Source of the DNA: Gluconobacter potus
GTDB lineage: Bacteria; Pseudomonadota; Alphaproteobacteria; Acetobacterales; Acetobacteraceae
DNA length: 58,106 nt
Direction of reading: 5' to 3'
NCBI RefSeq assembly: GCF_015244705.1
Contig: NZ_JABCQF010000013.1
Location: 1-58,106 of the forward strand
Below the pieces are notes generated by a model, which saw only the letters and a program-made list of their open reading frames with translations, was not told where the DNA came from and did no database searches. Below, piece after piece: positions 8,626-20,259 of the stretch. Both the position numbers and the translations under genes were made by a program. The number at the start of each line of letters is the position of its first letter. Positions within the stretch are counted from its first letter, which is position 1.

Positions 8626-9423
8626 ATGACAATCCTGCACGGCACTCCGAGGTCCGAAATTCTGGCCATCCTCTGGCTCACGGCCCTGCTGGGCGCCTGC
8701 ATTCACCACAGCTACGCAGGAACACGGGACTGGCAGCACTTCCGGACGGCCACCCGGACCGGTGAACGACGTCGCCTTTATCTGAAATGGCTCATCCAGA
8801 GCATCCTGCTCTTCGATCTGGGCGGGGTCATCACCCTCTGGCTTCTGCCCCGGCCTCTGGGCTGGACCAGCCTGACGCAACTGCGCCTGTCGCATCCCAC
8901 TCCGACTGCCAGCACGGCCTCCCCTGAAACGTCGCCGGCCTTTTTCATCGGATTTGGCTGTGGGCTTCTGATCCTCGCGGGAGTCTTCCTCCTGCTCCGA
9001 AAGCTCAAACGGCCCTTATCCCTCAAACCTTTAGGCGACTTTGCGGCCATGATCCCCCGGACATGGCCCGAAGCCGGACTGGCGTTTCTGCTGTGCCTGA
9101 ATGCCGGTCTGGGCGAGGAACTGTTCTTCCGGCTGGCCCTTCCCCTGCTTACAGGCCAACTCACCGGCAGTCTGATCGCCGGCGCCGCGCTCTCAACGCT
9201 GCTATTCGGGGGAATGCACTGGTATCAGGGGCTCAAAGGCGTTCTGGCCACGACAGCTCTCGGCCTGATCTTTATGATCCGTGCCCTCAATGGAACACCG
9301 CTGATCTGGCTGATGGGATTTCACGCCCTGATGGATGTCGTCGCCCTGTTCATCCGCCCCGCCCTGAGCGGCCATTTCAGCCGCAAGACCGTCAGGCAGC
9401 CAGCAGTGCGACCTTCGTCATGA
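8626..9423 (+). CDS. CPBP-family intramembrane glutamic protease
   Basis: A 265-residue multi-pass membrane protein of the CPBP (Rce1/abortive-infection-like) family. The active-site EELFFR is at residues 164-169, with FGGMHW (His near 198) and MGFHALMDV (His near 233) as the other family motifs. Such proteins cleave or remodel membrane substrates; the substrate here is unknown. It is divergent from the regulator pair, and its last 32 nt overlap the end of pth on the other strand. Confidence 0.88.
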   Translation: MTILHGTPRSEILAILWLTALLGACIHHSYAGTRDWQHFRTATRTGERRRLYLKWLIQSILLFDLGGVITLWLLPRPLGWTSLTQLRLSHPTPTASTASPETSPAFFIGFGCGLLILAGVFLLLRKLKRPLSLKPLGDFAAMIPRTWPEAGLAFLLCLNAGLGEELFFRLALPLLTGQLTGSLIAGAALSTLLFGGMHWYQGLKGVLATTALGLIFMIRALNGTPLIWLMGFHALMDVVALFIRPALSGHFSRKTVRQPAVRPSS

Positions 9424-9961
9424 AGGCTTCGTGTTCTTTCTTCGCCAGCAGAGGCGCCGCGTCGGCGATGGCCTCAAGCCAACGCTCCAGCTCCGGCTCT
9501 TCCGCCTTGGCGAAATTGCCCAGAACATGCCCGGTCACACGGTCCTTGTGTCCCGGATGACCGATCCCCATCCGCACACGCCAGTAATCCGGCCCCGGCA
9601 GACATTTATCCATGGAGCGCAGACCGTTATGCCCGGCGGCACCACCGCCACGCTTGATACGCAGCTTGCCGAAAGCAAGATCGAGTTCGTCGTGGAATAC
9701 GGTGATATCGTCCTGCGCAATCTTGAAGAACTGCGCGGCCTGCTGAACGCTGTCGCCTGACCGGTTCATATACGTCATCGGCTTGAGGAGCAGGATCTTC
9801 TGCCCCCCGATGACGCCTTCAGAGGTCTCCCCCCGGAAACGCTTGCGCCACGGCGAGAAACCGTGGCGCCTGGCGATCTCGTCGACCGCCATGAAGCCGA
9901 TATTGTGTCGATGACGGCTCATCCCCGGCTCGGGGTTGCCGAGACCGGTCCAGAGCCTCAT
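9392..9961 (-). CDS. pth: Peptidyl-tRNA hydrolase Pth
   Basis: A 189-residue Pth of usual length that recycles tRNA from drop-off peptidyl-tRNA. The N-terminal GLGNP, the catalytic histidine in [20 protein letters not shown] and [12 protein letters not shown] are all present. It starts 3 nt after the rplY stop, the common rplY-pth pairing, so it is cotranscribed with L25. Its 3' end overlaps the convergent CPBP gene by 32 nt. Confidence 0.96.
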   Translation of the reverse strand: MRLWTGLGNPEPGMSRHRHNIGFMAVDEIARRHGFSPWRKRFRGETSEGVIGGQKILLLKPMTYMNRSGDSVQQAAQFFKIAQDDITVFHDELDLAFGKLRIKRGGGAAGHNGLRSMDKCLPGPDYWRVRMGIGHPGHKDRVTGHVLGNFAKAEEPELERWLEAIADAAPLLAKKEHEAFMTKVALLAA

Positions 9962-9964
9962 CGA

Positions 9965-10621
9965 TTACTTCTTCTTTGCGCCGGGCTTTGCAGCGGCTTC
10001 AGCTTCGGCAGCAGCCTTGGCAGCAGCTTCGGCTTCCATTTCGGCATCGATCGTCGGTGCAGCGATGGAGGCGATGACCATGTCCGTCGCCTGACCACTG
10101 GCCAGAACGGCGCCTTCGGTGCCCTTGAGGTCCGTCCAGCGCACGTTTTCGTGGATGTCCAGGCCGCTCAGGTCTGCCGTGAAGTGCTCCGGAATGTTGG
10201 CCGGATCAGCCTGCACGTCCACATAATGACGAACGACGTTCAGAACGCCACCGCGCTTGATGCCCGGGGACTTCTCTTCGCCGACGAACACGATGGAGAT
10301 TTCGACATGGACCTTGGTGCCAGCGGCAACGCGCTGGAAGTCCACGTGGATCGGGGCATCGGTGACCGGGTGCAGCTGCACGTCACGGATCAGGGCTGCA
10401 ACCGGCTCTGCGCCTTCGGCAGCCAGGTTGTACACGCGAGAGGACCAGCCACCGCGATGCAGTTCCTTCATGATCACGCGCGGATCAAGTGCGATGATGG
10501 AGGGTTCCTGCTTGCCACCGTAGATCACGGCCGGCACCAGGCCCTCACGTCTCGTTGCGCGCGCTGCCCCCTTACCAGCCTTCGCACGCGTCGAGACAGC
10601 AAGTGTCGTCAAATTAGCCAC
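9965..10621 (-). CDS. rplY: 50S ribosomal protein L25 (CTC form)
   Basis: A 218-residue L25/TL5/CTC protein that binds 5S rRNA. The N-terminal L25 domain (about residues 1-95) shows [10 protein letters not shown]; the C-terminal TL5-like domain contains [15 protein letters not shown]. It ends in an Ala/Glu/Lys-rich tail from about residue 190, typical of alphaproteobacterial forms. The GTG start has GGAG about 9 nt upstream. First gene of the rplY-pth operon. Confidence 0.95.
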   Translation of the reverse strand: MANLTTLAVSTRAKAGKGAARATRREGLVPAVIYGGKQEPSIIALDPRVIMKELHRGGWSSRVYNLAAEGAEPVAALIRDVQLHPVTDAPIHVDFQRVAAGTKVHVEISIVFVGEEKSPGIKRGGVLNVVRHYVDVQADPANIPEHFTADLSGLDIHENVRWTDLKGTEGAVLASGQATDMVIASIAAPTIDAEMEAEAAAKAAAEAEAAAKPGAKKK

Positions 10622-10806
10622 TGTTACGCTCCTGCGTATTGAATTTCATTCAACACAGACCTCCAGGGGTGCCTGTGCGAGGCGCGGAGTAGCGGAAAAC
10701 CGCCACCGGCACAACCATTTTCGGACTCCGCCCCTCTGGACCAGCCCGTCTGCAGGCCGCTACGCTTGCGTTTCATTTCCACAGTTTCCAGCAGATCCCC
10801 CACCCG

Positions 10807-12138
10807 ATGAGCATTGCCGCCCGCATCGAACGCCTGCCCTTTACCCGCTTTCACTGGAAACTCCTGTTCCTCGGCGGCCTCGGCTACACATTCGACGGCC
10901 TCGATTCCGCAATCGTGGCCTTCGCGCTCCCGATGCTGAAAAGCCAGTGGCACCTGAGCGGCCCGGAACTCGGCCTGCTCGGCAGCGCCACCTATCTCGG
11001 CTACGGGCTCGGCGCCCTGCTCTCCGGCTGGTGGGGAGACCGCTCCGGCCGCCGCCGCGTCATGATGAGCGCACTGGCCATCTACGCCATCGGCTCCCTG
11101 CTCTCTGCCGGATCCTCCTCGTTTGCGGGCTTTTTCCTGTGCCGCCTCCTTTCCGGAATCGGCGCCGGTGCGGAAGCCACCATCATCGCACCCTATCTCA
11201 GCGAATTCGTGGCCGCCCGCTATCGCGGCGCATTCACGGCTGCCCTCACGGGATTCTATTCCTTCGGCTATGTCACCGCCGCCATCATGGGGTTCATGCT
11301 CGTGCCCGCCATGGCGGATGGCTGGCGCTGGGCGCTGGCCATGACGGGTTTTCCGGTCCTGATGCTTCTGTGGTGGCGCCGTGCGCTGCCCGAATCCCCC
11401 CGCTGGCTCGACGAGCGCGGCCAGACGGCCGAAGCCTGCCGCATCGTCGGCGACATCGAGGAAAGCGCAGGCCTTGCCGTCGGCCTCACCACCACGACCG
11501 ACCGTGGCGCCCCAAGCATCCGTCCGGTCCGGGATCTCTTCGCCCCCAACCTGCGCCGCTCCACCTTCATGAGCTGGGCCATGTGGCTGGCCATCACGTT
11601 CAGCTTCTACGCGTTCTTCACTTGGATCCCGACCCTGATGATCGAACGCGGCATGACCGTCACCCGCAGTTTCGGCTACGCCATTTCGATCTATTTCGCC
11701 CAGCTTCCCGGTTATGCCTCCGCCGCCTTCCTCACCGATCGTCTGGGACGGCGCGGAACGGTGGCGCTGTTCATGGTCGCCGGAGCCATCAGCGCCATCG
11801 GCATGGCGACGAGCCAGACACCGACCGAAGTTCTGATCTTCGGCATCCTGCTGTCCTTCTTCATGAACGGCACCTTCGGCGGCATCTACGCCTACACGCC
11901 GGAACTTTTCCCCACATCCCTGCGCGCCCGCGGCATGGGTCTGGCCTCTGCCATCGCGCGTCTGGGCGCCATCGCATCGCCCGTCCTGATCGGCTGGCTG
12001 TATCCGCTTGCCGGTTTCCCCGGCGTCTTCGGCCTCACGACCCTGATCCTGCTGTCAGGCGCCACCGTCACGCTCGTCTTCGGACCCAGAACGGAAAAAC
12101 GCCCGCTCGATGACGAGCAGGCGTTCGCACGGCCCTGA
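10807..12138 (+). CDS. MFS transporter (sugar/aromatic-acid porter-like)
   Basis: A 443-residue major facilitator with about 12 membrane segments. The loop 2-3 motif GDRSGRRRVMM, PESPRWLDERGQ after helix 6 and PELFPTSLRARGMG near helix 11 are typical of the AAHS/sugar-porter branch, i.e. proton-coupled uptake of small organic acids or sugars. The substrate cannot be read from the sequence. No strong ribosome site precedes the ATG. It is convergent with the SDR gene, with 18 nt between stops. Confidence 0.9.
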   Translation: MSIAARIERLPFTRFHWKLLFLGGLGYTFDGLDSAIVAFALPMLKSQWHLSGPELGLLGSATYLGYGLGALLSGWWGDRSGRRRVMMSALAIYAIGSLLSAGSSSFAGFFLCRLLSGIGAGAEATIIAPYLSEFVAARYRGAFTAALTGFYSFGYVTAAIMGFMLVPAMADGWRWALAMTGFPVLMLLWWRRALPESPRWLDERGQTAEACRIVGDIEESAGLAVGLTTTTDRGAPSIRPVRDLFAPNLRRSTFMSWAMWLAITFSFYAFFTWIPTLMIERGMTVTRSFGYAISIYFAQLPGYASAAFLTDRLGRRGTVALFMVAGAISAIGMATSQTPTEVLIFGILLSFFMNGTFGGIYAYTPELFPTSLRARGMGLASAIARLGAIASPVLIGWLYPLAGFPGVFGLTTLILLSGATVTLVFGPRTEKRPLDDEQAFARP

Positions 12139-12156
12139 ACCCTCAGGGGCGAGTCT

Positions 12157-13032
12157 TCAGATCATCGGTACCCCACCATTGACCGCCAGAAGCGCGCCCG
12201 TGGTGTAGCTGTTCAGCGGATCGGCGAAATAGACATAAGCGCCTGCCAGTTCGGCCGGCTGCCCCGGACGGCCCAGCGGCACATCCGAGCCCAGATGTTC
12301 CTGCTCTTCCTCGGGCATGCCGGTGGCGATGAACGGCGTCCAGATCGGGCCGGGCATCACGGCATTAACGCGAATTCCCCGCCCGGCGAGCTGCTGGGCC
12401 ATGCTGGACGTGAAGTTCGCAATCGCCGCCTTCGTCATGGAATACGGCACCAGCAGTTCCGGCGCCGTCTTCAGATTGACCGAAGACGTGTTGATGATGG
12501 ACGCCCCGGCCTGAAGATGCGGCAGGGCCGCTTTTGTCAGATGGAACAGCGCATCCGTATTCGTGGAGAAATGGCGCTTCCATTCCTCGTCAGAAATCTC
12601 TTCCAGCTTGGCCCGCGCCTTCTGGAAGGCCGCATTGTTCACCAGAATATCAAGGCGACCGAACGTCTCGACGGTCCTGCTGATCATCTCAAGACAATGC
12701 GCCCCATCACGGATGTCTCCGGGCAACAGCAGACAGTTCCGCCCTTCGGCCTTGATCTGTTCCCCGATATCGCGCGCATCATCCGCCTCCGTTTCCAGAT
12801 ACGAAATCGCGACATCCGCGCCTTCACGTGCAAATGCCAGCGCGACCGCCCGCCCGATCCCCGAATCACCCCCCGTGATGAGGGCTGCAAGCCCCGCGAG
12901 CTTGCCGGAACCCTTGTAGGTTTCTTCGCCGTAATCGGGCCGGGGAATCATCTTTTCTGAAAGACCCGGAAATTTCTGCGTCTGGCCCCGGAACGGCGGA
13001 CGCGGATAGCGGGTGCGAGGATCAGCAGGCAT
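12157..13032 (-). CDS. SDR family oxidoreductase (general-stress type)
   Basis: A 291-residue classical short-chain dehydrogenase with a 40-residue proline-rich N-terminal extension (ending [10 protein letters not shown]), as in the YdaD/YhdF/YghA general-stress subgroup. The cofactor motif is [12 protein letters not shown], the active site NTSSVN plus YSMTKAA, and NNAAF is conserved. The preferred cofactor and substrate are unknown. It lies head to head with katE about 210 bp away, so both may share stress control. Confidence 0.9.
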   Translation of the reverse strand: MPADPRTRYPRPPFRGQTQKFPGLSEKMIPRPDYGEETYKGSGKLAGLAALITGGDSGIGRAVALAFAREGADVAISYLETEADDARDIGEQIKAEGRNCLLLPGDIRDGAHCLEMISRTVETFGRLDILVNNAAFQKARAKLEEISDEEWKRHFSTNTDALFHLTKAALPHLQAGASIINTSSVNLKTAPELLVPYSMTKAAIANFTSSMAQQLAGRGIRVNAVMPGPIWTPFIATGMPEEEQEHLGSDVPLGRPGQPAELAGAYVYFADPLNSYTTGALLAVNGGVPMI

Positions 13033-13160
13033 GGAAACACTCCTGTGTCGTCATGGACAGAGTTCCTGCGCTTAACGGCCCGTCTTCCGGACAGGTTCAG
13101 AAAATTTCCCGGATTTATTTCAGGAACACTTGCCCCCGGCAGCGCCTTCTAAGGGGCACG

Positions 13161-13180
13161 GCCTTTCCGATGGGAAAGGC
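13161..13180. promoter_or_regulatory. Inverted repeat upstream of katE
   Basis: GCCTTTCC-GATG-GGAAAGGC, perfect 8-bp arms, 65 nt before the katE ATG in the divergent SDR-katE region. No T-run follows, so an operator or an mRNA hairpin is more likely than a terminator. Confidence 0.35.
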
Positions 13181-13244
13181 AGCTTCCTCATCCAGACTTC
13201 CCGAAGCCCCGTATTTTTCCGGGCCTACAGGCAGAGGTGCATTC

Positions 13245-15350
<2,106 letters not shown>

Positions 15351-15360
15351 GACAGAACAG

Positions 15361-15390
15361 GGGCCGGAGACATTCTCCGGCCCTTTTTTT
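15361..15390 (+). terminator. Rho-independent terminator of katE
   Basis: Perfect 10-bp stem GGGCCGGAGA / TCTCCGGCCC with a CAT loop, followed by seven T residues, 10 nt after the katE stop. Confidence 0.93.
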
Positions 15391-15481
15391 ATACCTGCCC
15401 CTCCCCATGCCATATTCCGAACGGAATCATGCCTGACTTCCATTACAGAAGCGTTCCGCTTTTGCAGGATGGGATTTCAGG

Positions 15482-16657
15482 GTGCAGACAACATCAGGCG
15501 CACAGCGCAATCCGGGGATCGACCTGCTTAGAGGGCTGTCGATCATCCTCGTCGTCATCCATCACCTCGCCCTGCGCATCCCCCTGATGCAGACCGGCCT
15601 TTCCGCCGTTTTGCCCGCCATGCTGCTGAAAGCCCTGAACTGGGATGGCGGCAAGGGCGTAAAGATCTTCTTCGTCATTTCAGGCTTCCTGATCACCGAC
15701 CACACACTACGCCGATGGGGCAGTCTGGGCGGCATCAACGCCATTGCCTTTTCAGCGCGCCGGGCCTGCCGCATCCTGCCATGCCTGCTGGTCCTGCTCG
15801 GGATTTTGGCCGCTCTCAACCTCGCAGGCGTTCCCGATTTCCTTTTCCATCACGAAAACCAGACCCTGCCCGGCGCCATCTTCGCAGCGCTGTTCATGCA
15901 TCTGAACCTCTACGAAGCCCGGACGAGTTATCTTCCCCCCAACTGGGATGTGCTGTGGTCCCTCTCGGTCGAGGAACTGTTTTATGCGGCCTTCCCGATC
16001 CTCTGCCTGCTGGGTGGACGCGTTCCCAAACTGCCCGGCCTCGTTTTCGCGCTGCTCACCCTGTCCAGCCCTTTCGCGGAATGGCAGATCCGGAACGCAT
16101 TGGACATCTGGCAGGATGAAGCCTACGGACCAGGCATTTCCGCAATTGCCATGGGCGTCTGCGCAGCCCTTCTGGCGCACCGGATGACCCCGTCCCTTTT
16201 TGAAAGACTCACGCCCTGGCTCGGCTGGACCGGAAGTCTCGGCGTCGGTCTCTATCTGATCGACGGCCATGTCGTATGGCTGACCCTCGGCTACGCCACA
16301 TCACTGTTCTTCACAGCCTCATGCGCTGTCCTGCTTCTCGCTTTCTACAACGGATGGGGCAAGGCCGCCGGAAGCCGGTTTCTGGCATGGCCCCGCCAGT
16401 GGGGCCGGCTGAGTTATGAAATCTATCTCAGCCACATGTTCGTCGTCATGCCGATGGTCCATCTGTTCAGAGCCACCGGAGAAAACTGGACGCTCGGCTG
16501 GATCTGGTTCATCCCGACCCTCGGCCTGTCCTTCTGCCTCGGTGCCCTCGTGGACCGCTTTCTCTCACGCCCCGCCGATCGCTGGCTGCTCGAAAAATCC
16601 GGCCTGCGCCGTCCTCAGCCCAGCGGGGAGGCCAGCGGGCGGATCGCCGAGATCTGA
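15482..16657 (+). CDS. Acyltransferase 3 family membrane protein (OafA/YrhL-like)
   Basis: A 391-residue integral membrane acyltransferase. The N-terminal RNPGIDLLRGLSIILVVIHH contains the family R-x10-H signature, and LSVEELFYAAFPIL is the second conserved motif. Such enzymes O-acetylate or O-acylate surface glycans, peptidoglycan or antibiotics. The GTG start is supported mainly by the family N-terminus. Its last 43 nt overlap the convergent pgeF gene. The acceptor is unknown; envelope polysaccharide is the natural guess. Confidence 0.88.
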   Translation: MQTTSGAQRNPGIDLLRGLSIILVVIHHLALRIPLMQTGLSAVLPAMLLKALNWDGGKGVKIFFVISGFLITDHTLRRWGSLGGINAIAFSARRACRILPCLLVLLGILAALNLAGVPDFLFHHENQTLPGAIFAALFMHLNLYEARTSYLPPNWDVLWSLSVEELFYAAFPILCLLGGRVPKLPGLVFALLTLSSPFAEWQIRNALDIWQDEAYGPGISAIAMGVCAALLAHRMTPSLFERLTPWLGWTGSLGVGLYLIDGHVVWLTLGYATSLFFTASCAVLLLAFYNGWGKAAGSRFLAWPRQWGRLSYEIYLSHMFVVMPMVHLFRATGENWTLGWIWFIPTLGLSFCLGALVDRFLSRPADRWLLEKSGLRRPQPSGEASGRIAEI

Positions 16658-17394
16658 TGCCCGATATGCCCACCACCCGCGAGTGTCCGCCGACGATGGC
16701 TGAAAAACCGCTGGTCCGTCAGCGTATCCACACCAAGGATCTGCACGGTCCGGACGCCGGCCTGTTCCAGACGGAAGCCGCAATAGCCCGGCAGATCGAA
16801 GAGGAAATGCCCCTCGCGCGGCGCTGAACGAAAGAAATTCTCACCCGCTGCATCCTTGGCGAGAACCGCATCCCGCATATCCGGACCGACTTCATAGCTC
16901 TCCGGCGCAATGCACGGCCCGACAACGGCGCTGATCCCCGTCGCACCCAGCGCCACCATCTGCGCGACCACGGATTCCAGAATCCCGCCCACAGCCCCGC
17001 GCCAGCCCGCATGCGCCGCGCCAACAATCCGCCCGTCATCGGAAGACAGCAGCACAGGCCCGCAATCCGCCGTAATGACCCCCACGCCGATCTCCGGACG
17101 GTCCGTTACCAGCGCATCCCCTGCCTGCCCGGTCCCGGCCACCCAGAGCGGCGTTTCAGCCGTCACAGGCACGGTAATGTCACTATGCGTCTGTTTCAGA
17201 CCCAGCAGATGATCCGGCGCCACCCCGATCGCCCGCGCCACCCGCGCCCGGTTCTCCACCACATTCGCCGGATCATCCTGCGAGGACAGCGAGCAGTTCA
17301 GGCTGTCATACGGTGCTGGCGAGACGCCCCCAAGCCGCGTGAAAAACCCGTGCGGAACCTTGAGAACCGATCCCGTCAGCACGGCCTCAAACAT
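16615..17394 (-). CDS. pgeF: Peptidoglycan editing factor PgeF (YfiH/laccase-domain)
   Basis: A 259-residue YfiH-family protein (formerly polyphenol oxidase/laccase domain). HAGWRGAVGG, TADCGPVLLS and VGPCIAPESYEVG carry the metal-site His and Cys residues. In E. coli the family removes wrongly incorporated amino acids from cell-wall precursors; purine nucleoside activity is also described. The ATG at 17394 overlaps the lgt stop by 8 nt, which fixes the start. Third gene of rfaD-lgt-pgeF; the 3' end overlaps the acyltransferase gene. Confidence 0.92.
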   Translation of the reverse strand: MFEAVLTGSVLKVPHGFFTRLGGVSPAPYDSLNCSLSSQDDPANVVENRARVARAIGVAPDHLLGLKQTHSDITVPVTAETPLWVAGTGQAGDALVTDRPEIGVGVITADCGPVLLSSDDGRIVGAAHAGWRGAVGGILESVVAQMVALGATGISAVVGPCIAPESYEVGPDMRDAVLAKDAAGENFFRSAPREGHFLFDLPGYCGFRLEQAGVRTVQILGVDTLTDQRFFSHRRRTLAGGGHIGHQISAIRPLASPLG

Positions 17395-18208
17395 GCGCCG
17401 ATACCTGAGCCGGACGCCGCATCGCGTAAACCATGAGCCCCATCCCCGCGAGCGCCATCGGGATACACAGCAACTGCCCCATCGTCGTCCCCCCGGACAG
17501 GAACCCGATATTCGCATCCGGCTGCCGGAAGAACTCGCAGAAACTCCGGGCACAGGCATAACCGAACAGGAACAGACCCGACAGGAACCCGAACCGCTCG
17601 CGAACCTGCGGACGACTGGCGGCAAACAGCATCACGCACAGAAGCAGGACACCCTCGGTCAGGGCCTCGTAAAGCTCGGACGGATGCCGCGGAATCGGCC
17701 CACCCGTCGGAAAAATCATCGCCCAGGGCAGATCCGGAGACGCCGGACGCCCCCAGAGTTCGCCGTTCACGAAATTCGCACAGCGGCCCAAACCAAGCCC
17801 GATCGGCACAACCGGCACGATCCGGTCCGCGAACGCCAGGAAGCTGAGCCGGGTCTTCCAGCTGAAATAGGCCAGCGCCAGAATGACGCCCAGCGCCCCG
17901 CCATGGAACGACATCCCGCCGTCCCAGGTCTTGAAGATCTCGAGCGGGTGCGACAGGTAATCCATCGGCCGGTAGAACAGCACATAGCCCAGCCGTCCCC
18001 CCAGAAGCACGCCAAGGATGGCGTAGAACAGGAAGTCATCCACCTGCTCGTTCGTCGCCACTTCCGGCGCCAGACGGTTCAGCCGCCGCGCAATCGGCAG
18101 CGCGATGATGAACGACACCATATAGGCAAGCGCATACCAGCGCACTGCCAGCGGACCGATATGGAAGGCAACCGGATCGAAATTCGGAAAGATCAGGGGA
18201 TGGCTCAA
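17387..18208 (-). CDS. lgt: Prolipoprotein diacylglyceryl transferase Lgt
   Basis: A 273-residue inner-membrane enzyme with about seven membrane segments that transfers diacylglycerol from phosphatidylglycerol to the lipobox cysteine. The Lgt signature GLGRCANFVNGELWGRP is intact, and the RPMDYLSHPLEIFKTWDGGMS loop region is present in part as DGGMSFHGGALG. It starts 11 nt after rfaD and overlaps pgeF, so it sits in a compact envelope operon. Confidence 0.95.
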   Translation of the reverse strand: MSHPLIFPNFDPVAFHIGPLAVRWYALAYMVSFIIALPIARRLNRLAPEVATNEQVDDFLFYAILGVLLGGRLGYVLFYRPMDYLSHPLEIFKTWDGGMSFHGGALGVILALAYFSWKTRLSFLAFADRIVPVVPIGLGLGRCANFVNGELWGRPASPDLPWAMIFPTGGPIPRHPSELYEALTEGVLLLCVMLFAASRPQVRERFGFLSGLFLFGYACARSFCEFFRQPDANIGFLSGGTTMGQLLCIPMALAGMGLMVYAMRRPAQVSAHV

Positions 18209-18219
18209 GGAATCGGTTC

Positions 18220-19200
18220 TCAGAGATTGGGGTGAGGCTGGGAGAGATACTCGCGCACATACTGCCCGATACCGTCTTCAAGAGAGGTAAACGGCGCATC
18301 ATATCCCGCAGCGCGCAGGCGGCTCATATCCGCACAGGTGAAGGACTGGTACTGCCCGCGCAGTTTGTCGGGCATGTCCACGAACTCCACATCCCGCGCC
18401 CGCTTTGCCGCATCGCAGACCGCATGTGCCAGATCGAGATAGCTCCGCGCCACGCCGGTTCCGCAGTTGAACAGCCCGCTGACACCCGGATGATCGAACA
18501 GCCACAGCATGACGTTCACCACATCCCCGACCCAGATGAAGTCCCGCTTCTGCTGCCCATCGGCAAGCCCCGGCACATCCGAGCGGAACAGCTTTGCCGC
18601 ATGCCCCTGCACGACCTCGTCATACTTGACCTTCACCACAGAGATCATCGATCCCTTGTGATACTCGTTCGGCCCGTAGACATTGAAGAACTTGAGCCCG
18701 GCCCATTGCGGCGGCACCGGCGCACCGGCTTCGATTTCCCGCTTCACCCACAGGTCGAATGCCTGCTTGGACCAGCCATACAGGTTCAGCGGTCGCAGCC
18801 CGTCGATATTCTCCAGCCCGTCACGGAACATCTCCGGCCGGTCCGCAGCGCCATAGGTCGCGGCCGAGGAGGCGTAAATCATCCGCACACCCCGCGCCGC
18901 ACACCAGCGCCATAGCGTCTGCGACAGGTCCACATTGCTCGACCAGACCAGATCGCCATCCCGCGCCGTGGTGGCGCTGATCGCCCCCATGTGGAACACA
19001 GCTTCGACATCCGGCTCCGACGCGAGGAAACCCTCAAGCGCGTCAGGCGTGATGATGCGATCCGGCGCATGGGACGCCAGATTCCGCCACTTCACCCCGT
19101 CCCTGAGCCGGTCAACCACAACCGTCCGCAAGCCCCGGCGACGCAGGGCTGCATGAAGGCACGAACCAATGAATCCGGCCCCGCCGGTGACGATAATCAT
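18220..19200 (-). CDS. rfaD: ADP-L-glycero-D-manno-heptose 6-epimerase
   Basis: A 326-residue extended SDR that makes the L,D-heptose donor for the lipopolysaccharide inner core. The N-terminus MIIVTGGAGFIGS is the RfaD start, YASSAATYG and YGWSKQAFD give the Ser/Tyr-Lys site, and KFFNVYGPNEYHKGSM is diagnostic of the family. The frame is open to 19821, but the ATG at 19200 matches the family and has AGGAAGG just upstream. First gene of rfaD-lgt-pgeF; divergent from ubiK. Confidence 0.95.
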   Translation of the reverse strand: MIIVTGGAGFIGSCLHAALRRRGLRTVVVDRLRDGVKWRNLASHAPDRIITPDALEGFLASEPDVEAVFHMGAISATTARDGDLVWSSNVDLSQTLWRWCAARGVRMIYASSAATYGAADRPEMFRDGLENIDGLRPLNLYGWSKQAFDLWVKREIEAGAPVPPQWAGLKFFNVYGPNEYHKGSMISVVKVKYDEVVQGHAAKLFRSDVPGLADGQQKRDFIWVGDVVNVMLWLFDHPGVSGLFNCGTGVARSYLDLAHAVCDAAKRARDVEFVDMPDKLRGQYQSFTCADMSRLRAAGYDAPFTSLEDGIGQYVREYLSQPHPNL

Positions 19201-19281
19201 CCTTCCTGTATAGTCTGTCCCCGATAACGATCCAAGCGACGCGCCCGACATGACACGCCGCAGAACAGCAGGAACTTCATC

Positions 19282-19572
19282 ATGGCTGACAGACCCCGCT
19301 TTTTCGACGACCTCGCAGGCCTTGCCGGCAACGCCTTTTCCGCCGTGACCGGCGCCCGCGAAGAACTTCACGCCATCGTCCGCACCCGCGTGGACGAAAT
19401 CCTCAACAGCCTCGACCTCGTGCGCCGTGACGAATTCGACGCAGTTCAGGAAATGGCAACCCGTGCCCGCATGGCACAGGACGCTACCGAGCAGCGTCTG
19501 GCCGAAATCGAATCGCGCCTCTCCGCTGTCGAGGAACTCGCAACCGAAGAGAAGGGCGGTCCGCAGGGCTGA
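19282..19572 (+). CDS. ubiK: Ubiquinone biosynthesis accessory factor UbiK
   Basis: A 96-residue BMFP-domain protein (YqiC/UbiK) with an N-terminal amphipathic segment and a long coiled coil (about residues 40-90: RDEFDAVQEMATRARMAQ). It is an accessory factor that helps the ubiquinone biosynthetic proteins at the membrane in aerobes. Divergent from rfaD; the COQ9-like gene at 21.2 kb is another possible ubiquinone-linked neighbour. Confidence 0.88.
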   Translation: MADRPRFFDDLAGLAGNAFSAVTGAREELHAIVRTRVDEILNSLDLVRRDEFDAVQEMATRARMAQDATEQRLAEIESRLSAVEELATEEKGGPQG

Positions 19573-19750
19573 TCTGCAACAGTCATCAGGGCCGGTGTGA
19601 CTTTTGCAACGCGTAATGCTTGCACACCGCGCAAAGGGTCCATAACGTGATTGATGTCGGGAGGGGATTTTCCTCTTCCGGCCGCAGACATCTGGAGCGC
19701 CGCACCGGCGCCAGGCCGGTGCCAGGCTCCACGGCCTTGGGAGACCCGCC

Positions 19751-20257
19751 ATGCCTGCCCTGAGCACCTCACTCACCACGGAAACAGAATCCCATCCGCT
19801 CGACCTGATGGAACAGGTCATGGGCCTCTATGAATGGGAGTTCGAACGCCTCGGCCCGTCCGAAATGGCCGCCCAGGCCCCCGGACAGTGGTGCGACTAT
19901 TCGCTGTATTTCACATGGTCCGACGAACTCTCGGCCCTGCATCTGAACTGCATCCTGGACCTGCGCTCGCCCGCCAAGCGCCGTCCGGCCGTCCATGAAC
20001 TCGTTTCCCTGGCCAATAACCGCCTCTGGATCGGCCATTTCGCCGTCGATCCCGATACCGGAACCCCCTCTTACCGACATACGCTGCTGCTGCGTGGCGT
20101 GCAGACCCTTCCCGGTGAAAGCATGGAAGACCTGGTGGACATCGCCATGTCCGAATGCGAGCGGTTCTACCCCGCCTTCCAGTTCGCACTCTGGGGCGGA
20201 AAATCACCGCAGGACGCCATAGACGCCGCAATGCTCGACTGCGCAGGAGACGCCTGA
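19751..20257 (+). CDS. YbjN domain-containing protein
   Basis: A 168-residue YbjN-domain protein, a small alpha/beta fold related to type III secretion chaperones. Seen are GQWCDYSLYFTWSDELSALH, LRSPAKRRPAVHELVSLANN and GHFAVDPDTGTPSYRHTLLL. Its molecular role in alphaproteobacteria is unknown. Its stop is 2 nt before the proC GTG, so the two are one transcript. A hairpin (CACCGGC-GCCAG-GCCGGTG, 19703-19721) lies 30 nt upstream of the start, without a T-run. Confidence 0.87.
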   Translation: MPALSTSLTTETESHPLDLMEQVMGLYEWEFERLGPSEMAAQAPGQWCDYSLYFTWSDELSALHLNCILDLRSPAKRRPAVHELVSLANNRLWIGHFAVDPDTGTPSYRHTLLLRGVQTLPGESMEDLVDIAMSECERFYPAFQFALWGGKSPQDAIDAAMLDCAGDA

Positions 20258-20259
20258 CC

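Noticed and set aside
10307-10360. TCCACGTGGA as a third parS-like site
   Set aside because: Only the central CACGTG and a few bases match; the outer arms differ from parS at most positions.
12133-12148. CCCTGA-ACCC-TCAGGG between the convergent MFS and SDR genes
   Set aside because: The stem is short and lacks a T-run on either strand, so I do not call a terminator.
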